Shown piece by piece: positions 35,955 through 45,430 of a stretch of DNA of 64,000 nt (positions are counted from its first letter, which is position 1; each line of letters begins with the position of its first letter). A program made the translations under genes and the position numbers. The notes under the pieces were generated by a model that saw only the letters and a list, made by a program, of their open reading frames with translations, was not told where the DNA came from and searched no databases. The stretch lies in NCBI RefSeq assembly GCF_946482605.1, contig NZ_CAMLSE010000003.1, positions 310,001 through 374,000 of the forward strand. The letters run 5' to 3'. This DNA is from an uncultured Dyadobacter sp. GTDB taxonomy: Bacteria; Bacteroidota; Bacteroidia; Cytophagales; Spirosomataceae.

Positions 35955-36917
35955 TTACCGGAATGCGAACTTTCTTTTTCTCACCAGATTATTGCCGATC
36001 GCAAACCCCAATCCGGCCAGCGCGACAAACCCCGCGCCAAGGGCGATTCTTTCGGGCATCCCGAGTGTCTTGGATGGCAGCGACACAATGCCATATTCGT
36101 TGGTGACGGCCGGTCCGGGGACGTATCTTCCGTGCGTCGGAATTGCCTTCCGGTCAAAACCTGCGGCCAGTCTCATCAACTCCTGCTGCATCTCGTGTCC
36201 CTCCATGGGCTTTCCATGGCCGGTAGCAACCACATGCGGCTGCAATGCGGCCAGCGTCTCCACGGAATGCTTGGCCAGTGGCCAGTCGCAGGTGAAGTAT
36301 TTCGGCGGACCCGATATGATTTTTGCCTGCGTGAGTGCCGACCAGGCCGACTCCTGCTTCGTGGTCACAAAAGCGTCGCCGACGACCAGTACCTTATCTT
36401 GCTCCCGCCATAGGCTAATGTGCCCGGGCGAGTGACCGGGCGTATGGATGTAACGCCAGTCGGGCAGTACCGGAATTTCCTGGGAAAACGGAAGCGACTT
36501 GACCGCGCCGCTCAAATCCATCGGATCATTGGGAAAGAAATCCGCCATTGCGGACATCAGTCCACCGCCGACGGAAGAGTCCGCAGGCGGGTAAGCCGAT
36601 TTCCCGGTCAGGTAAGGCAGTTCAAGATGGTGGGCGTAAACGGGTACATTCCATTCATTAACCAGCTTTTCTAGCGAACCCGTGTGGTCAAAATGCCCAT
36701 GGGTGAGGACTATCCCCAACGGGGCAACGCCCTCACCAAAGAGCTGTCCTGCGACCTTTCTTATTTTCGGGTAAGAACTCCTGAGGCCGGCGTCTATCAA
36801 CACCCAGCCATCGGTGGTTGAAACAAAATATACATTTACAAAAATGTCTTTCATTCCCCAGACGCCGTCCGCCACCCTGAAATAGCTATTCTTGCCAGTT
36901 TCGTTTGTCTCTTTCAT
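35955..36917 (-). CDS. MBL-fold metallo-hydrolase with C-terminal membrane segment
   Basis: 320 residues. The metal-binding motif is THGHFDHTG (His73, His75, Asp77, His78). HTPGHSPGHISLW supplies a further His, GDAFVT an Asp and VATGHGKPM the last His. A hydrophobic segment near 292-310 (IALGAGFVALAGLGFAIGNN) followed by KRKFAFR looks like a C-terminal membrane anchor with a positive tail. Substrate unknown; glyoxalase II-like and lactonase-like enzymes share this pattern. It is separated from GH43 by 75 bp and could be a monocistronic unit. Confidence 0.9.
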   Translation of the reverse strand: MKETNETGKNSYFRVADGVWGMKDIFVNVYFVSTTDGWVLIDAGLRSSYPKIRKVAGQLFGEGVAPLGIVLTHGHFDHTGSLEKLVNEWNVPVYAHHLELPYLTGKSAYPPADSSVGGGLMSAMADFFPNDPMDLSGAVKSLPFSQEIPVLPDWRYIHTPGHSPGHISLWREQDKVLVVGDAFVTTKQESAWSALTQAKIISGPPKYFTCDWPLAKHSVETLAALQPHVVATGHGKPMEGHEMQQELMRLAAGFDRKAIPTHGRYVPGPAVTNEYGIVSLPSKTLGMPERIALGAGFVALAGLGFAIGNNLVRKRKFAFR

Positions 36918-36992
36918 TTTTCCGGATCAGTTAGTTTTTAGTCTTTGTCCGCCTGATCCATAAAATTGTGCCACCGAAAACTGGCCTGTGTA

Positions 36993-38486
36993 TTACTCAC
37001 TTCTGAATACAAACCCTTCCACAACGGCGATGTCCCCCTGCACACCTTTGGCGAGAATGCCCGCACGCACAGCCCGGTCCCACGGCGGGAGGTAGGTAAT
37101 ATCCGGGGCGGTGATTTTCAGGGATGTAAAATCAGAGCCATTGAGGCTGTAATGGAAACTGATCTCCGTGTTGTTTTTCACGCTCATTTTGAGGAATAAA
37201 TGCTTGCCCTTGGCGGAAACCGCAAATTTACCGAGGCTCCTCCTGGCCCCGTCCCGAACGAGGGTAATGCTGATACTGTCCTGCTTCGCCGCCGCATAGA
37301 TCAGGTTCTTATCGTCGCCAATCAATGCAACGCCTGTCAGTACACTTTTTGCAGGCACCGTTTCCACCGTCGCTTCATAGTTCCGGCTATCGATTCTCCG
37401 GGCGATGTAGGTTTCACGATCGTCCTTGATCCGCATTCCGATCCGACCGTTTTTTAGTTCCAATGCAGGTTTATTAAAAACCGACCAGCTCCATTGCAAA
37501 TCCAGCTTGCTTTTGTTGAAATCGTCGGCTGCGGTATAGGATGCGCTTTTTTGAGCGGGAGAAAGGTATTCGTCCGTAAAGCGGATCCAGTTGTCGGCGG
37601 TGAATTCAAATCCGCGGACCAATGCCTGCCGGCCGGTGTATTTGTTCGAAGCCTTATCGTAGGCGTGATACATGAAATAATCCTTGCCTTTGTACTTGAC
37701 CGCTGTGCCATGCCCGGGGCACATCCAGTCACCCTGACCAGTCAGGATTGGGTTTCCGGCATATTTTTCCCAAGGTCCCATCAGTTTTTTGGAGCGGGCA
37801 ATGCCCGTGGCGTAGGTACAACCCGGCCCGCAGCAGCCTGCCGCCGCGTAGATCGCATAGAAATACCCATTGTTTTTGATCACCGAAACACCTTCCACCA
37901 GATTGGCCTCCCAGGGCGTATCATTCCTAAAAAGCTCCTTTTTCTCGCCGGTGAGCGCGGTCCTTTCTTCATTGACCGGCTGGATCCAGATCGGCGTCGG
38001 CTTGCCTACGCTGTTACCGTCCTCCTTCCATATCAGGTGCAGCTTATTGTTTTCGTCCCGAATCGGGAATCCGTCGATAGAGCCCGCTTCCTCGCAAACC
38101 AGCGGGCCGTGGTCTTTAAACGGACCTTCGGGCGTATCGGCACTCGCTACGCCTACGCACAGGTTGCCGCCCTTTTTATGTGCGGTGTAATACACATACA
38201 CTTTGCCGTTATCGTAATTCAGCTCCGGTGCCCAATAGTAGAAATCGGCCCAGGGCGTGAGGTCCGGGAAAATTGCCCCTGTCTGCTCCCAGTTTTGCAA
38301 GTCTTTGGATTTCATGATGGGAAAAGCGGGTGCCCAATTGGAACTCGTCGCAGCGGCATAATAGGTGTCTCCTACCCTGATCACCGAGGGATCAGCAAAG
38401 TCCCCCCGAATGACCGCCCGTTGCGCATTTGCAAATTGAACCAGTACAATTAACAACAGACCAATACTCAGTTTCTTCATAAACAA
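36993..38486 (-). CDS. Glycoside hydrolase family 43 protein
   Basis: 497 residues with a signal peptide (KKLSIGLLLIVLVQFANAQ). The five-bladed GH43 propeller fills about 25-315. The three expected acids are in FADPSVI (Asp32, base), GSIDGFPI (Asp138, pKa modulator) and LVEGVSVI (Glu198, acid). The C-terminal 180 residues form a beta-sandwich (YTAADDFNKSKLDLQWSW onward) like those of xylosidase/arabinofuranosidase members. It would act on arabinosyl or xylosyl side chains in the periplasm or outside the cell. No SusCD is directly attached to it. Confidence 0.9.
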   Translation of the reverse strand: MFMKKLSIGLLLIVLVQFANAQRAVIRGDFADPSVIRVGDTYYAAATSSNWAPAFPIMKSKDLQNWEQTGAIFPDLTPWADFYYWAPELNYDNGKVYVYYTAHKKGGNLCVGVASADTPEGPFKDHGPLVCEEAGSIDGFPIRDENNKLHLIWKEDGNSVGKPTPIWIQPVNEERTALTGEKKELFRNDTPWEANLVEGVSVIKNNGYFYAIYAAAGCCGPGCTYATGIARSKKLMGPWEKYAGNPILTGQGDWMCPGHGTAVKYKGKDYFMYHAYDKASNKYTGRQALVRGFEFTADNWIRFTDEYLSPAQKSASYTAADDFNKSKLDLQWSWSVFNKPALELKNGRIGMRIKDDRETYIARRIDSRNYEATVETVPAKSVLTGVALIGDDKNLIYAAAKQDSISITLVRDGARRSLGKFAVSAKGKHLFLKMSVKNNTEISFHYSLNGSDFTSLKITAPDITYLPPWDRAVRAGILAKGVQGDIAVVEGFVFRSE

Positions 38487-38641
38487 TTTTTAATGTCCAT
38501 ACATTTTGAGCCCAAATATAGGATGAAACCGCTAGTCACCGGACGGAACAGCGATCGATTGTCCGGGCTGGACCGGCTCGCCGAGGCTCGGCAAAATTAT
38601 GCCATGCGCTCAGCCCTGGTTCGGCTGCTCCTTAAAATGGC

Positions 38642-39082
38642 TCATCCGGCCGGCTCCGGGTTTAAAGACAGCCTCCGGTCGGCGGCTGTGATAGGTAAGT
38701 CGTTGATGCTCGCAAACCGCCGCTGCATTAATCCCTGGTTGTCAAACTCCCAGTTCTCATTACCATACGCCCGGTACCACTGCCCGTTTGCATCCCGGTA
38801 TTCATACTCAAACCTGACGGCGATCCGGTTATCGGTAAATGCCCAGAGCTCCTTTTTCAGTTTGTAGTCCAGTTCCTTACGCCATTTCTCAGTCAGAAAT
38901 TGAACAACTTCTTCCCGCCCATTAACGAATACGGAACGGTTGCGCCATTCGGTGTCGACGGTGTAGGCCAAGGACACTCTTTCAGGGTCCTGACTGTTCC
39001 ATGCATCTTCGGCTAATTGTACTTTTTGGAGTGCCGTTTCCAGAGTGAAAGGCGGCAAAGGTGGCTTTTGTTCCATGAGCAT
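38642..39082 (-). CDS. NTF2-like (DUF1348) protein
   Basis: 146 residues, the full length of the DUF1348 branch of the SnoaL/NTF2 fold: [74 protein letters not shown]. The function is unknown in the family. The start could be M1 or M3. A TetR-type palindrome is 79 bp upstream and the TetR gene 116 bp upstream on the same strand, so it is the likely target of that regulator. Confidence 0.85.
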   Translation of the reverse strand: MLMEQKPPLPPFTLETALQKVQLAEDAWNSQDPERVSLAYTVDTEWRNRSVFVNGREEVVQFLTEKWRKELDYKLKKELWAFTDNRIAVRFEYEYRDANGQWYRAYGNENWEFDNQGLMQRRFASINDLPITAADRRLSLNPEPAG

Positions 39083-39160
39083 GATTGGTTTATGTGATTA
39101 ATTTTTAACTGTCTCCATTGCATTGACCAGGAACGTCCCGGTCGGCATTGTAAAATATTT

Positions 39161-39180
39161 TATACAGAACAGTCTGTATA
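39161..39180. promoter_or_regulatory. TetR-type operator before the NTF2-like gene
   Basis: TATACAGAACAGTCTGTATA: perfect 8-bp arms with a 4-nt centre. Same overall length and TATA ends as the palindrome before the tetR gene. Confidence 0.55.
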
Positions 39181-39198
39181 TATAGAGGTAAAAAAATA

Positions 39199-39771
39199 TC
39201 AGTTTTTATTTAAAAGCGTCTCCGCCATTTTCCTGGCTCTTTTCACCGGCCAGGTGTCCCGGTATATTTTCGATTCCACAATAGCACCTTCGAACAGGAG
39301 ATAGATCGAGTCACCGACCATATCGACTTCCGGTTCACCGCTGCCTTCCAATGCCTTTTCTACGAAACCTTTCATATACTGCCTCAGCTTTCCCTTGTGC
39401 TCAACAATCTCTCTGGACATCAACGGGCTGGTCCTGCCGATTTCCGACAGCATATTGATAAACTTACAGCCCAGAAAATCATCCTTTTGCAATACATATT
39501 CCAAAAAATCAAAACAGGCGCTGAGCTTCTGGACAGGCGCCTTTTTACCCGCGGTCCATTGATCCAATCCCGAAAACCATTCCTCCCTTCCTTCTTTCAG
39601 ATAGGCTACTCCCAATTCATCCTTTGATCCAAAGTGCTGGTACAGGCTGGCCTTGGCCACACCCGCCTCCGCGAGGATCTGATTGATGCCGGTATTATTA
39701 TATCCCTGGCTGTGAAACAGCCTTGCAGCCGTTTCCAGAATCCGCTCCTTCGGTCCAAGTTTCTTTATCAT
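39199..39771 (-). CDS. TetR family transcriptional regulator
   Basis: 190 residues. The N-terminal helix-turn-helix is typical: RILETAARLFHSQGYNNTGI, then ILAEAGVAKASLYQHFGSKDEL. The C-terminal ligand domain (about 75-185) is of the TetR_C type common in regulators of electrophile or redox response genes. A long palindrome 20-51 bp before its start codon suggests autorepression, and a related palindrome precedes the NTF2-like gene. The effector is unknown. Confidence 0.93.
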   Translation of the reverse strand: MIKKLGPKERILETAARLFHSQGYNNTGINQILAEAGVAKASLYQHFGSKDELGVAYLKEGREEWFSGLDQWTAGKKAPVQKLSACFDFLEYVLQKDDFLGCKFINMLSEIGRTSPLMSREIVEHKGKLRQYMKGFVEKALEGSGEPEVDMVGDSIYLLFEGAIVESKIYRDTWPVKRARKMAETLLNKN

Positions 39772-39790
39772 ATTCCAAAGGTAGAAAGAA

Positions 39791-39822
39791 TATTTTTATA
39801 GACAAGTTTGTCTATAAAAATA
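39791..39822. promoter_or_regulatory. Long palindrome before tetR
   Basis: Perfect 15-bp arms around GT; the core is TATAGACAAGTTTGTCTATA (39797-39816). It sits between the LanC-like gene stop and the TetR start. Probable TetR operator; as an AT-rich hairpin it might also terminate the LanC-like transcript. Confidence 0.65.
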
Positions 39823-39866
39823 ACTCATTTAATGAAGGAAACATCGTAACGTTCTGCGGGGACGGC

Positions 39867-41063
39867 TCAAAGCAGCCAGATCATGTCGTTGAAGTTTACT
39901 TTACCCGGGTGTAGCGCCTTAACCAATGCACAGCCGATTCCGATGACGCCACGACTAAATGCCAGATTGTTTTGTGCGTCGCGCGCGCTATTGGCAGCCT
40001 TGTATCCTGCATACCCGTCGGTATGGAGATCAAACCGGAGGATCTGAGTGTACCAGTAACTGGCCGCATTTGCCAGTTCGGGATCATTGGTAACCTGGCC
40101 GATGCGGTCGAATATCACGCCCAGTCCCGCCGCGCCATACCGCATGCTGGCATCCTGCTTGCAGTTCACATGCTCCTGGTGGCGCATGGCACAGGCTTTC
40201 AGGATATCGCGCCCTTCGGCGGACCACATGGCATTACCGAATGCGGCGCCGGCGCGCAGCAGCATATACCCGGTATCAACATTATTGTAGTAGGGTATTT
40301 GAAGCCCTTTGCAGCCATTCCCGACACTTGCCGCAGGTAACTTCTCCTCCTTTGCGCGTTGCGCTTCGATATAGCTGATGGCTTCCCGGGCCGTTGCTTC
40401 CAGGACGCTGGCCGGGACCAGGCCCATTTCAATCGCCCTGACCAGAAAGAGCAGGATCGCATTGGATCCCTGTGGAAAGAAAAGGCTCGCATTCTCATCG
40501 TTTTGATCCGATCCCGATGCCCAGTAACAACCCTGAGTCGTTTGTATCGCATTGCGGACAATGCCCTGGACCAGCTCTTCAACGATCGACTGAGCCACTT
40601 TCCGGTTATAGTAGCTTCGCTGGAGAAAATACAGACCGTACCCAAGCGCCCCGTTTGTGAATCCACCCAGGTTACCGGCATAAAGCTCCGTACGCATTTT
40701 TTTCAGCAATATCTCATCCACATCACCCAAAAACACATTGGGATCCAGGTCCAGCACGCCTGCCTGGCAAAGGTATTGCGAAACCATGCCCAGGTCTGCA
40801 AAATCTTGCGGATAAGCTTTTTGGGGATCACCGTCAATCATATCGCAGGCCCGGTCAAATGCTTGCCGGGCCTCGTCGAGATAACGGCTCCTGCCCGAAT
40901 GCACCGCGTACAGATAAGTGAAGACAGACACACCGAGATAGCCCCGCGAAAGACCAAAACTACTCAGTTGCTGCTTGTGAATATTTACAACTTCATAGAT
41001 CTCCTCGATTTTGGCAGCAGCGATCACAGCTGGAAGCCCCGAAATTACTGGTGATGTTATCAT
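39867..41063 (-). CDS. LanC-like protein lacking recognisable zinc ligands
   Basis: 398 residues built of alpha/alpha-toroid repeats with the GxxG pattern of LanC: GLSRGYLGVSVFTYL, GGFTNGALGYGLYFL, FPQGSNAILLFLV, DTGYMLLRAG, MRYGAAGLGVIFD and FSRGVIGIGCALV. LanC enzymes add Cys thiols to dehydro-residues using a Zn held by a Cys in repeat 4 and a Cys-His pair (CHG) in repeat 5. Here those places read YYNNVDTG and MRYG, so the ligands seem absent. Context (divergent from lanB, precursor nearby) still ties it to lanthipeptide maturation. It may be a divergent cyclase or a non-catalytic partner. Confidence 0.8.
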   Translation of the reverse strand: MITSPVISGLPAVIAAAKIEEIYEVVNIHKQQLSSFGLSRGYLGVSVFTYLYAVHSGRSRYLDEARQAFDRACDMIDGDPQKAYPQDFADLGMVSQYLCQAGVLDLDPNVFLGDVDEILLKKMRTELYAGNLGGFTNGALGYGLYFLQRSYYNRKVAQSIVEELVQGIVRNAIQTTQGCYWASGSDQNDENASLFFPQGSNAILLFLVRAIEMGLVPASVLEATAREAISYIEAQRAKEEKLPAASVGNGCKGLQIPYYNNVDTGYMLLRAGAAFGNAMWSAEGRDILKACAMRHQEHVNCKQDASMRYGAAGLGVIFDRIGQVTNDPELANAASYWYTQILRFDLHTDGYAGYKAANSARDAQNNLAFSRGVIGIGCALVKALHPGKVNFNDMIWLL

Positions 41064-41139
41064 CGCTCTCGTTTGATTCTATAAGCAAATGTGTATCGGT
41101 AGCATTGTCCGACGAGAACTTTTTAGACCAATTCTTTTT

Positions 41140-41149
41140 GTGCTTCGAC
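41140..41149 (-). promoter_or_regulatory. Shared lan-locus element, lanC side
   Basis: Reads GTCGAAGCAC on the minus strand, 76 nt before the LanC-like start codon. It matches GTCGAAGCAT before the precursor gene at 9 of 10 positions. Confidence 0.45.
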
Positions 41150-41210
41150 GAATTGGGAAACAATTTGAACAGGAGGGCATGATTGCGCATGATTCGATTA
41201 CAATGCATCC

Positions 41211-41241
41211 TTGGTCGATGAAAGCATATAGGTTATATAAA
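41211..41241 (+). promoter_or_regulatory. Shared lan-locus element, lanB side
   Basis: TTGGTCGA (41211-41218), TGAA, AGCAT (41223-41227), then TATATAAA (41234-41241). The AGCAT ends 76 nt before the lanB start. The order TTGGTCGA, AGCAT, AGG, TATAAA recurs before the precursor gene. GTCGATGAAA is repeated once more at 41248-41257. Confidence 0.45.
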
Positions 41242-41303
41242 TTGTTTGTCGATGAAAAACCCGGTTGGCAAGTTTGTCTCCTACAATTTCAACCCACCTA
41301 GCC

Positions 41304-44300
41304 ATGTCTATCATATCCCAAGGATTCTTCGTGCTAAGACGCCCCCGGTTGCCGCTGGATGTTCTTTATGGATTTAACGAGCGGGTCAATGCGCGACCTG
41401 AGTTGTTCGAGGAAGAACTCATCCGTTTTTTTTCACAGCCCGCTATGCTCGAAGCCATCTATATCGCATCGCCGGAGCTCTACGATTCCTTCACAGGTCT
41501 GATCGACGGAAGGGTCAGGACGGGCGTCCATAAGCTGCGCAAAACATTGTACAAATACCTCGTGCGAATGACCTCCCGGAGCACGCCGTACGGACTGTTC
41601 GCCGGTTGCAGCTTAGGTACAGTGGGACGTGAAACCCGCATTGAATTTGACGAAGCCCTACCCTACGATGAGCACGCGAGGCTGGACATGAATTATGTGG
41701 CCGAAATGGCGGCAGGGCTTTTGAAAAAAAAAGCCATTCGCAACAATGTCAAGTTCTTCCGCAATACAAGCCTTTACCGGATCGGCAGTTCTTACCGCTA
41801 CATCGAAAGTTCGCTCCACAACAAAAGGAGGTCGTATGTGTTGGCGTCCGTGGATTGCAACCCCTATCTGGACCAGGTCCTGTCGGTGGCCGCAAAGGGC
41901 GCGACCATCCATGAATTGGTACATAGCATCGTGTCCGAAGAAATCAGCGAGGAAGAGGCCGCGCAGTACGTGGATACGATCGTCGATGCGCAGATACTGG
42001 TTTCCGAGCTGGCAGCCACCGTTACAGGAGAGGAATTTTTCTTCACTATCGCCGGAAAACTGAATGGTATCGCGGGAGCAGAGGAGGATCTGTTTCAATT
42101 GAACCGGATTTCGGATTTGCTGGAATCCCGGGAACGCGGCGTCGGCAGATATAAGGAAATAGAAGCCATCGTGGCGGAGCACTTTGTTTCGGCGGGCAGC
42201 AAAGATTTGATCCAGACCGACCTTTTCCTTCCTACCCGGTCGTGCATCATCAGCGAGCGCGTGATCGGAACGCTGACGAAGGAGTTCAAAAGCATTTCAT
42301 TTCTGGGTCACCGGAATCCGCAGCCGGAAATGGATCGGTTCAAAAAGCGCTTCCTCAAACGATACGAGCAACGCGAAATGCCATTACTGGAAGTACTGGA
42401 TTGTGAAACCGGGATCGGATATGGCGATGCGATGGCCGGCAGGACGGATCACGTCCCATTGCTGGATGAAATTCAGCTACCGGAAATCGCCAGGACAAAT
42501 ACCGCCGAACTGTCGGCAGTTGCGATGTTCAAAGAAAGGCTCTGCCGGCAATCCGGAGAGGAAGGCGCATTGTCCGTTTGCCTCACTGACGACATGCTTA
42601 GTGAATTGCGAAAAACCGTTAACGAGCCGCCGCCGCCGGACAGCTTTTATCTGTTCGGCAACCTGATAGCGGGGTCTCAGGATGACCTGGATGAGGGGAA
42701 TTTCAAATTTGCTTTCAATGCGATGGGAGGCCCCTCAGGGCTGAAATTGCTGGGACGGTTTTGTCATGGCCATGAACCACTTTCTGAACAGGTAAAAATG
42801 GCAGTGGGTCAGGAAGAACGGTTCCGGGAAGACGCGGTATTTGCGGAAATCGCGCATCTTCCCGAAGCGAGGGTGGGTAATGTGCTGATGCGGCCCCATT
42901 TCCGTCGTTACGAAATCCCCTACCTTGCAGGCTCAACCATGCCGGAGGAAAACCAGATCTTACCGGACGATCTCATGGTGTCGGTGTCCGCCTCGGGCGA
43001 AGTCCTGCTGAGGTCGAAACGGCTGAACAAGCGGGTGCTCCCCCGGCTCACCAATGCACACAATTTTGCTGCGGGACTGCCCGTGTACCGATTTCTTTGT
43101 GAACTGGCCTATCAGGACGACTACCAGTACCTGGCATGGCACTGGGGACATCTTTCGTCGAATACTTTCCTGCCACGCATCGAATACAAGCACTGGATCC
43201 TAAGCCGTGCAACCTGGAACATCGAAAGGGACCGGCTGATAAGGTTTTTTGGCAAAGATACCCTCACAGCGAAAGAATGGCGTGTGACAAGGGGCATTTA
43301 TAACATCCCGCGCTTTGTGCAGCTGAGGCATGGAGACAGCGAATTTCTCATCGACGGTGATTCTGACTTTGCAGTGGAGGTACTCTGCGACTCTATCCGC
43401 AAACATGACAGGGTAATCCTGACCGAGTTTCCTGAGCACACAGACAACGGCATGCTTGGAAAGCCGGGAAAGCGTTACGTAAATGAAATTTTATTGCCGC
43501 TGTTGTGTCAAAAGGATTCGATGCCGGTACAATCCTCGTTTGAGCACCAACTGGCCCTCCGGCAGCCTGGTACCGTCAAACGGAGTTTTATGGCTGGAAG
43601 TGAATGGCTGTATGTTAAAATTTATGCCGGGACCAGAACAACGGACGGCCTTCTGGCATCCATCATCAAACCGCTGACAGATCGCCTTCTCGCCGAAGGC
43701 ACCATTGAAAAATGGTTTTTTGTCCGCTATGAAGACCCGGACCACCATATCCGGCTGCGATTTTACAACGGTTGCTCCGCCTCCTTCTGGCAGGTGGTCC
43801 TGACCGAACTCCACGCCCTGATCGATCCGCTGCTGCGCAACGGCACGGTTCACAAAATACAGGTCGACACGTATAAAAGGGAACTGGAACGTTACGGTCA
43901 TCATGCATTCGAAGAGGTGGAATCGATTTTTTTCGCAGATAGCGTTGCAACGGCCGGCTTTCTGGGCATGCTGTCCGGAGACGAAGGCGAGCGGTATCGC
44001 TGGCTGATAGGTTTGAGAGCGGTGGATATGCTCCTGCATGACCTGGATTTCAGTCTGGAAGACAAAAAGATGCTCATGGGGCATTTGCAGGCGCATTTCT
44101 TCCAGGAGTTCCAGGGCGATACCCGACTGAGCGTTCAGCTGAACAATAAGTACCGCCTGCATACCGACGAAATCCAGTCATTTCTTGACCCGCACCACGA
44201 TTCACAGAACGGTATCGAAGACGCAATCGGCCTGTTTGAAATGCGATCTGCCTGTATCAGAGCCTCTATGACCGTACTTTCCTGCTCTATGGAAATTTCA

Positions 44301-44468
44301 CTGAACAACTTCGCGAGCAGCCTGATCCATATGTTCCTGAACCGGTTGTTTGTCTCTCAGCAGCGCGAACACGAGCTGGTTGTTTATCACTATTTGAAAA
44401 AGCATTACGACTCGAAGTTGGCGAGAAGGGACAAAACCTGCGCCAAGGCCATTTTACAGGAACATTAA
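41304..44468 (+). CDS. lanB: Class I lanthipeptide dehydratase (LanB), full length
   Basis: About 1054 residues from MSIISQGFFVLRRPRLP; an upstream in-frame ATG 13 codons earlier adds nothing family-like. The Lant_dehydr_N glutamylation part (about 40-690) shows RMTSRSTPYGLFAGCSLG and LDMNYVAEMA. The elimination domain (SpaB_C type, about 750-1045) has SEWLYVKIYAG and WFFVRYEDPDHHIRLRFYNG. LanB uses glutamyl-tRNA to dehydrate Ser/Thr of a precursor peptide. Both domains are in one chain, unlike split systems. It is divergent from the LanC-like gene and 135 bp upstream of a two-component system. Confidence 0.93.
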   Translation: MSIISQGFFVLRRPRLPLDVLYGFNERVNARPELFEEELIRFFSQPAMLEAIYIASPELYDSFTGLIDGRVRTGVHKLRKTLYKYLVRMTSRSTPYGLFAGCSLGTVGRETRIEFDEALPYDEHARLDMNYVAEMAAGLLKKKAIRNNVKFFRNTSLYRIGSSYRYIESSLHNKRRSYVLASVDCNPYLDQVLSVAAKGATIHELVHSIVSEEISEEEAAQYVDTIVDAQILVSELAATVTGEEFFFTIAGKLNGIAGAEEDLFQLNRISDLLESRERGVGRYKEIEAIVAEHFVSAGSKDLIQTDLFLPTRSCIISERVIGTLTKEFKSISFLGHRNPQPEMDRFKKRFLKRYEQREMPLLEVLDCETGIGYGDAMAGRTDHVPLLDEIQLPEIARTNTAELSAVAMFKERLCRQSGEEGALSVCLTDDMLSELRKTVNEPPPPDSFYLFGNLIAGSQDDLDEGNFKFAFNAMGGPSGLKLLGRFCHGHEPLSEQVKMAVGQEERFREDAVFAEIAHLPEARVGNVLMRPHFRRYEIPYLAGSTMPEENQILPDDLMVSVSASGEVLLRSKRLNKRVLPRLTNAHNFAAGLPVYRFLCELAYQDDYQYLAWHWGHLSSNTFLPRIEYKHWILSRATWNIERDRLIRFFGKDTLTAKEWRVTRGIYNIPRFVQLRHGDSEFLIDGDSDFAVEVLCDSIRKHDRVILTEFPEHTDNGMLGKPGKRYVNEILLPLLCQKDSMPVQSSFEHQLALRQPGTVKRSFMAGSEWLYVKIYAGTRTTDGLLASIIKPLTDRLLAEGTIEKWFFVRYEDPDHHIRLRFYNGCSASFWQVVLTELHALIDPLLRNGTVHKIQVDTYKRELERYGHHAFEEVESIFFADSVATAGFLGMLSGDEGERYRWLIGLRAVDMLLHDLDFSLEDKKMLMGHLQAHFFQEFQGDTRLSVQLNNKYRLHTDEIQSFLDPHHDSQNGIEDAIGLFEMRSACIRASMTVLSCSMEISLNNFASSLIHMFLNRLFVSQQREHELVVYHYLKKHYDSKLARRDKTCAKAILQEH

Positions 44469-44603
44469 CTGATAAAAAATTAAATGATAATGCTCATATT
44501 TGTTCATTAAATGCAGCCGCATTAGGTTTTTTGACGTTTAGCGAAAGGCTCGCCCGACATTGGCAGTAACGATCATAAATCACAATCCGGATTCAGTTCA
44601 AAT

Positions 44604-45416
44604 ATGACAGGGAAAATCAGTTGCCTTATCGTCGATGATGAGGAACCGGCTCATGAAGTTCTTAAATTTCTGATTGCAAAAGTCAGCTGGTTGGCATACG
44701 CAGGAAGCTGCTACAGTGCACTGGATGCACTGGAAATGATACCGGAAGTAAAGCCCGATATCATTTTTCTCGATGTAAACATGCCCGAGCTCTCGGGTCT
44801 GGATCTGCTCAATATTGTTCAGGCTCCGGAATCACATGTGATCCTGACCACGGCTTATCCCGAATATGCGGTAGATGGCTTTACGTTCGACGTTACATCT
44901 TTTTTGTTGAAGCCCATCGGCTTTGACCGCTTTCTGAAAGCAGCAACAAAGGTGAGAAGGCTGATCGGCGATAGTCTGCCTCAGGAAAAAGGCCGGCCGG
45001 ACACAGCTGCCTTGCCGGTAAGCACCGAAACGCCCCCGCCAGATCCGCCAAGCCCCTCGACGGCACAAGCTTCCGAACGCAGGACGGATGCCGCGCAGGA
45101 GGAATACATGTGGATCCGGGCCGACCGCAAAATGTATTGCGTCTGGTTCAAAGACATCTATTTCATTGAAGGATTGAAAGACTATGTAAAAGTCTATTAC
45201 ACAAACGGCGTCCTGGTCACGCTCGCCTCCATGGCTGTCATGATGACCCGCCTGCCTTCTCCCCCTTTTGTCAGGACACACCGGTCGTACATTATTAACC
45301 GCAACATGATCAGGATGATCGAGGGAAACATGGTTACCATGCTGAACGGCATGAAGGTATCGATCGCCGTGTCTCCGACGCGGGACGACGTACTCAGACA
45401 GTTGACCGAAAAATAA
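44604..45416 (+). CDS. LytTR family response regulator
   Basis: 270 residues. Receiver domain about 5-120 with acidic pair VDDEEP, phosphoacceptor Asp in DIIFLDVNMPELSG, and FLLKPIGF with the conserved Lys. A proline-rich linker (about 130-160) leads to the LytTR DNA-binding domain (about 170-268) with YFIEGLKDYVKVYY and FVRTHRSYIINRNMI. LytTR proteins bind direct repeats near promoters. The cognate kinase starts 14 bp downstream. Its place between lanB and the precursor gene suggests control of lanthipeptide production. Confidence 0.95.
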   Translation: MTGKISCLIVDDEEPAHEVLKFLIAKVSWLAYAGSCYSALDALEMIPEVKPDIIFLDVNMPELSGLDLLNIVQAPESHVILTTAYPEYAVDGFTFDVTSFLLKPIGFDRFLKAATKVRRLIGDSLPQEKGRPDTAALPVSTETPPPDPPSPSTAQASERRTDAAQEEYMWIRADRKMYCVWFKDIYFIEGLKDYVKVYYTNGVLVTLASMAVMMTRLPSPPFVRTHRSYIINRNMIRMIEGNMVTMLNGMKVSIAVSPTRDDVLRQLTEK

Positions 45417-45430
45417 CCGAAAGAGCTTGG

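Noticed and set aside
40993..41208. Minus-strand ORF ahead of the LanC-like gene with a Ser/Cys-rich end (GASSCDRCCQNRGDL), a possible second precursor
   Set aside because: The Cys-rich end is the LanC-like coding start read in another frame, and the N-terminal part has no Bacteroidota lanthipeptide leader pattern.
41089..41301. 70-codon plus-strand ORF in the lanC-lanB intergenic region
   Set aside because: No leader motif, no family-like sequence, and it overlaps the shared upstream elements; more likely non-coding.
44484..44512. TGCTCATATTTGTTCATT after lanB, resembling the GntR palindrome
   Set aside because: The half-sites are not in inverted orientation and the TG-centred core is missing.
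44508..44532. Short hairpin AATGC/GCATT followed by a T-run after lanB
   Set aside because: The stem is only 5 bp and AT-rich; too weak to call a terminator, so lanB to regulator read-through stays possible.
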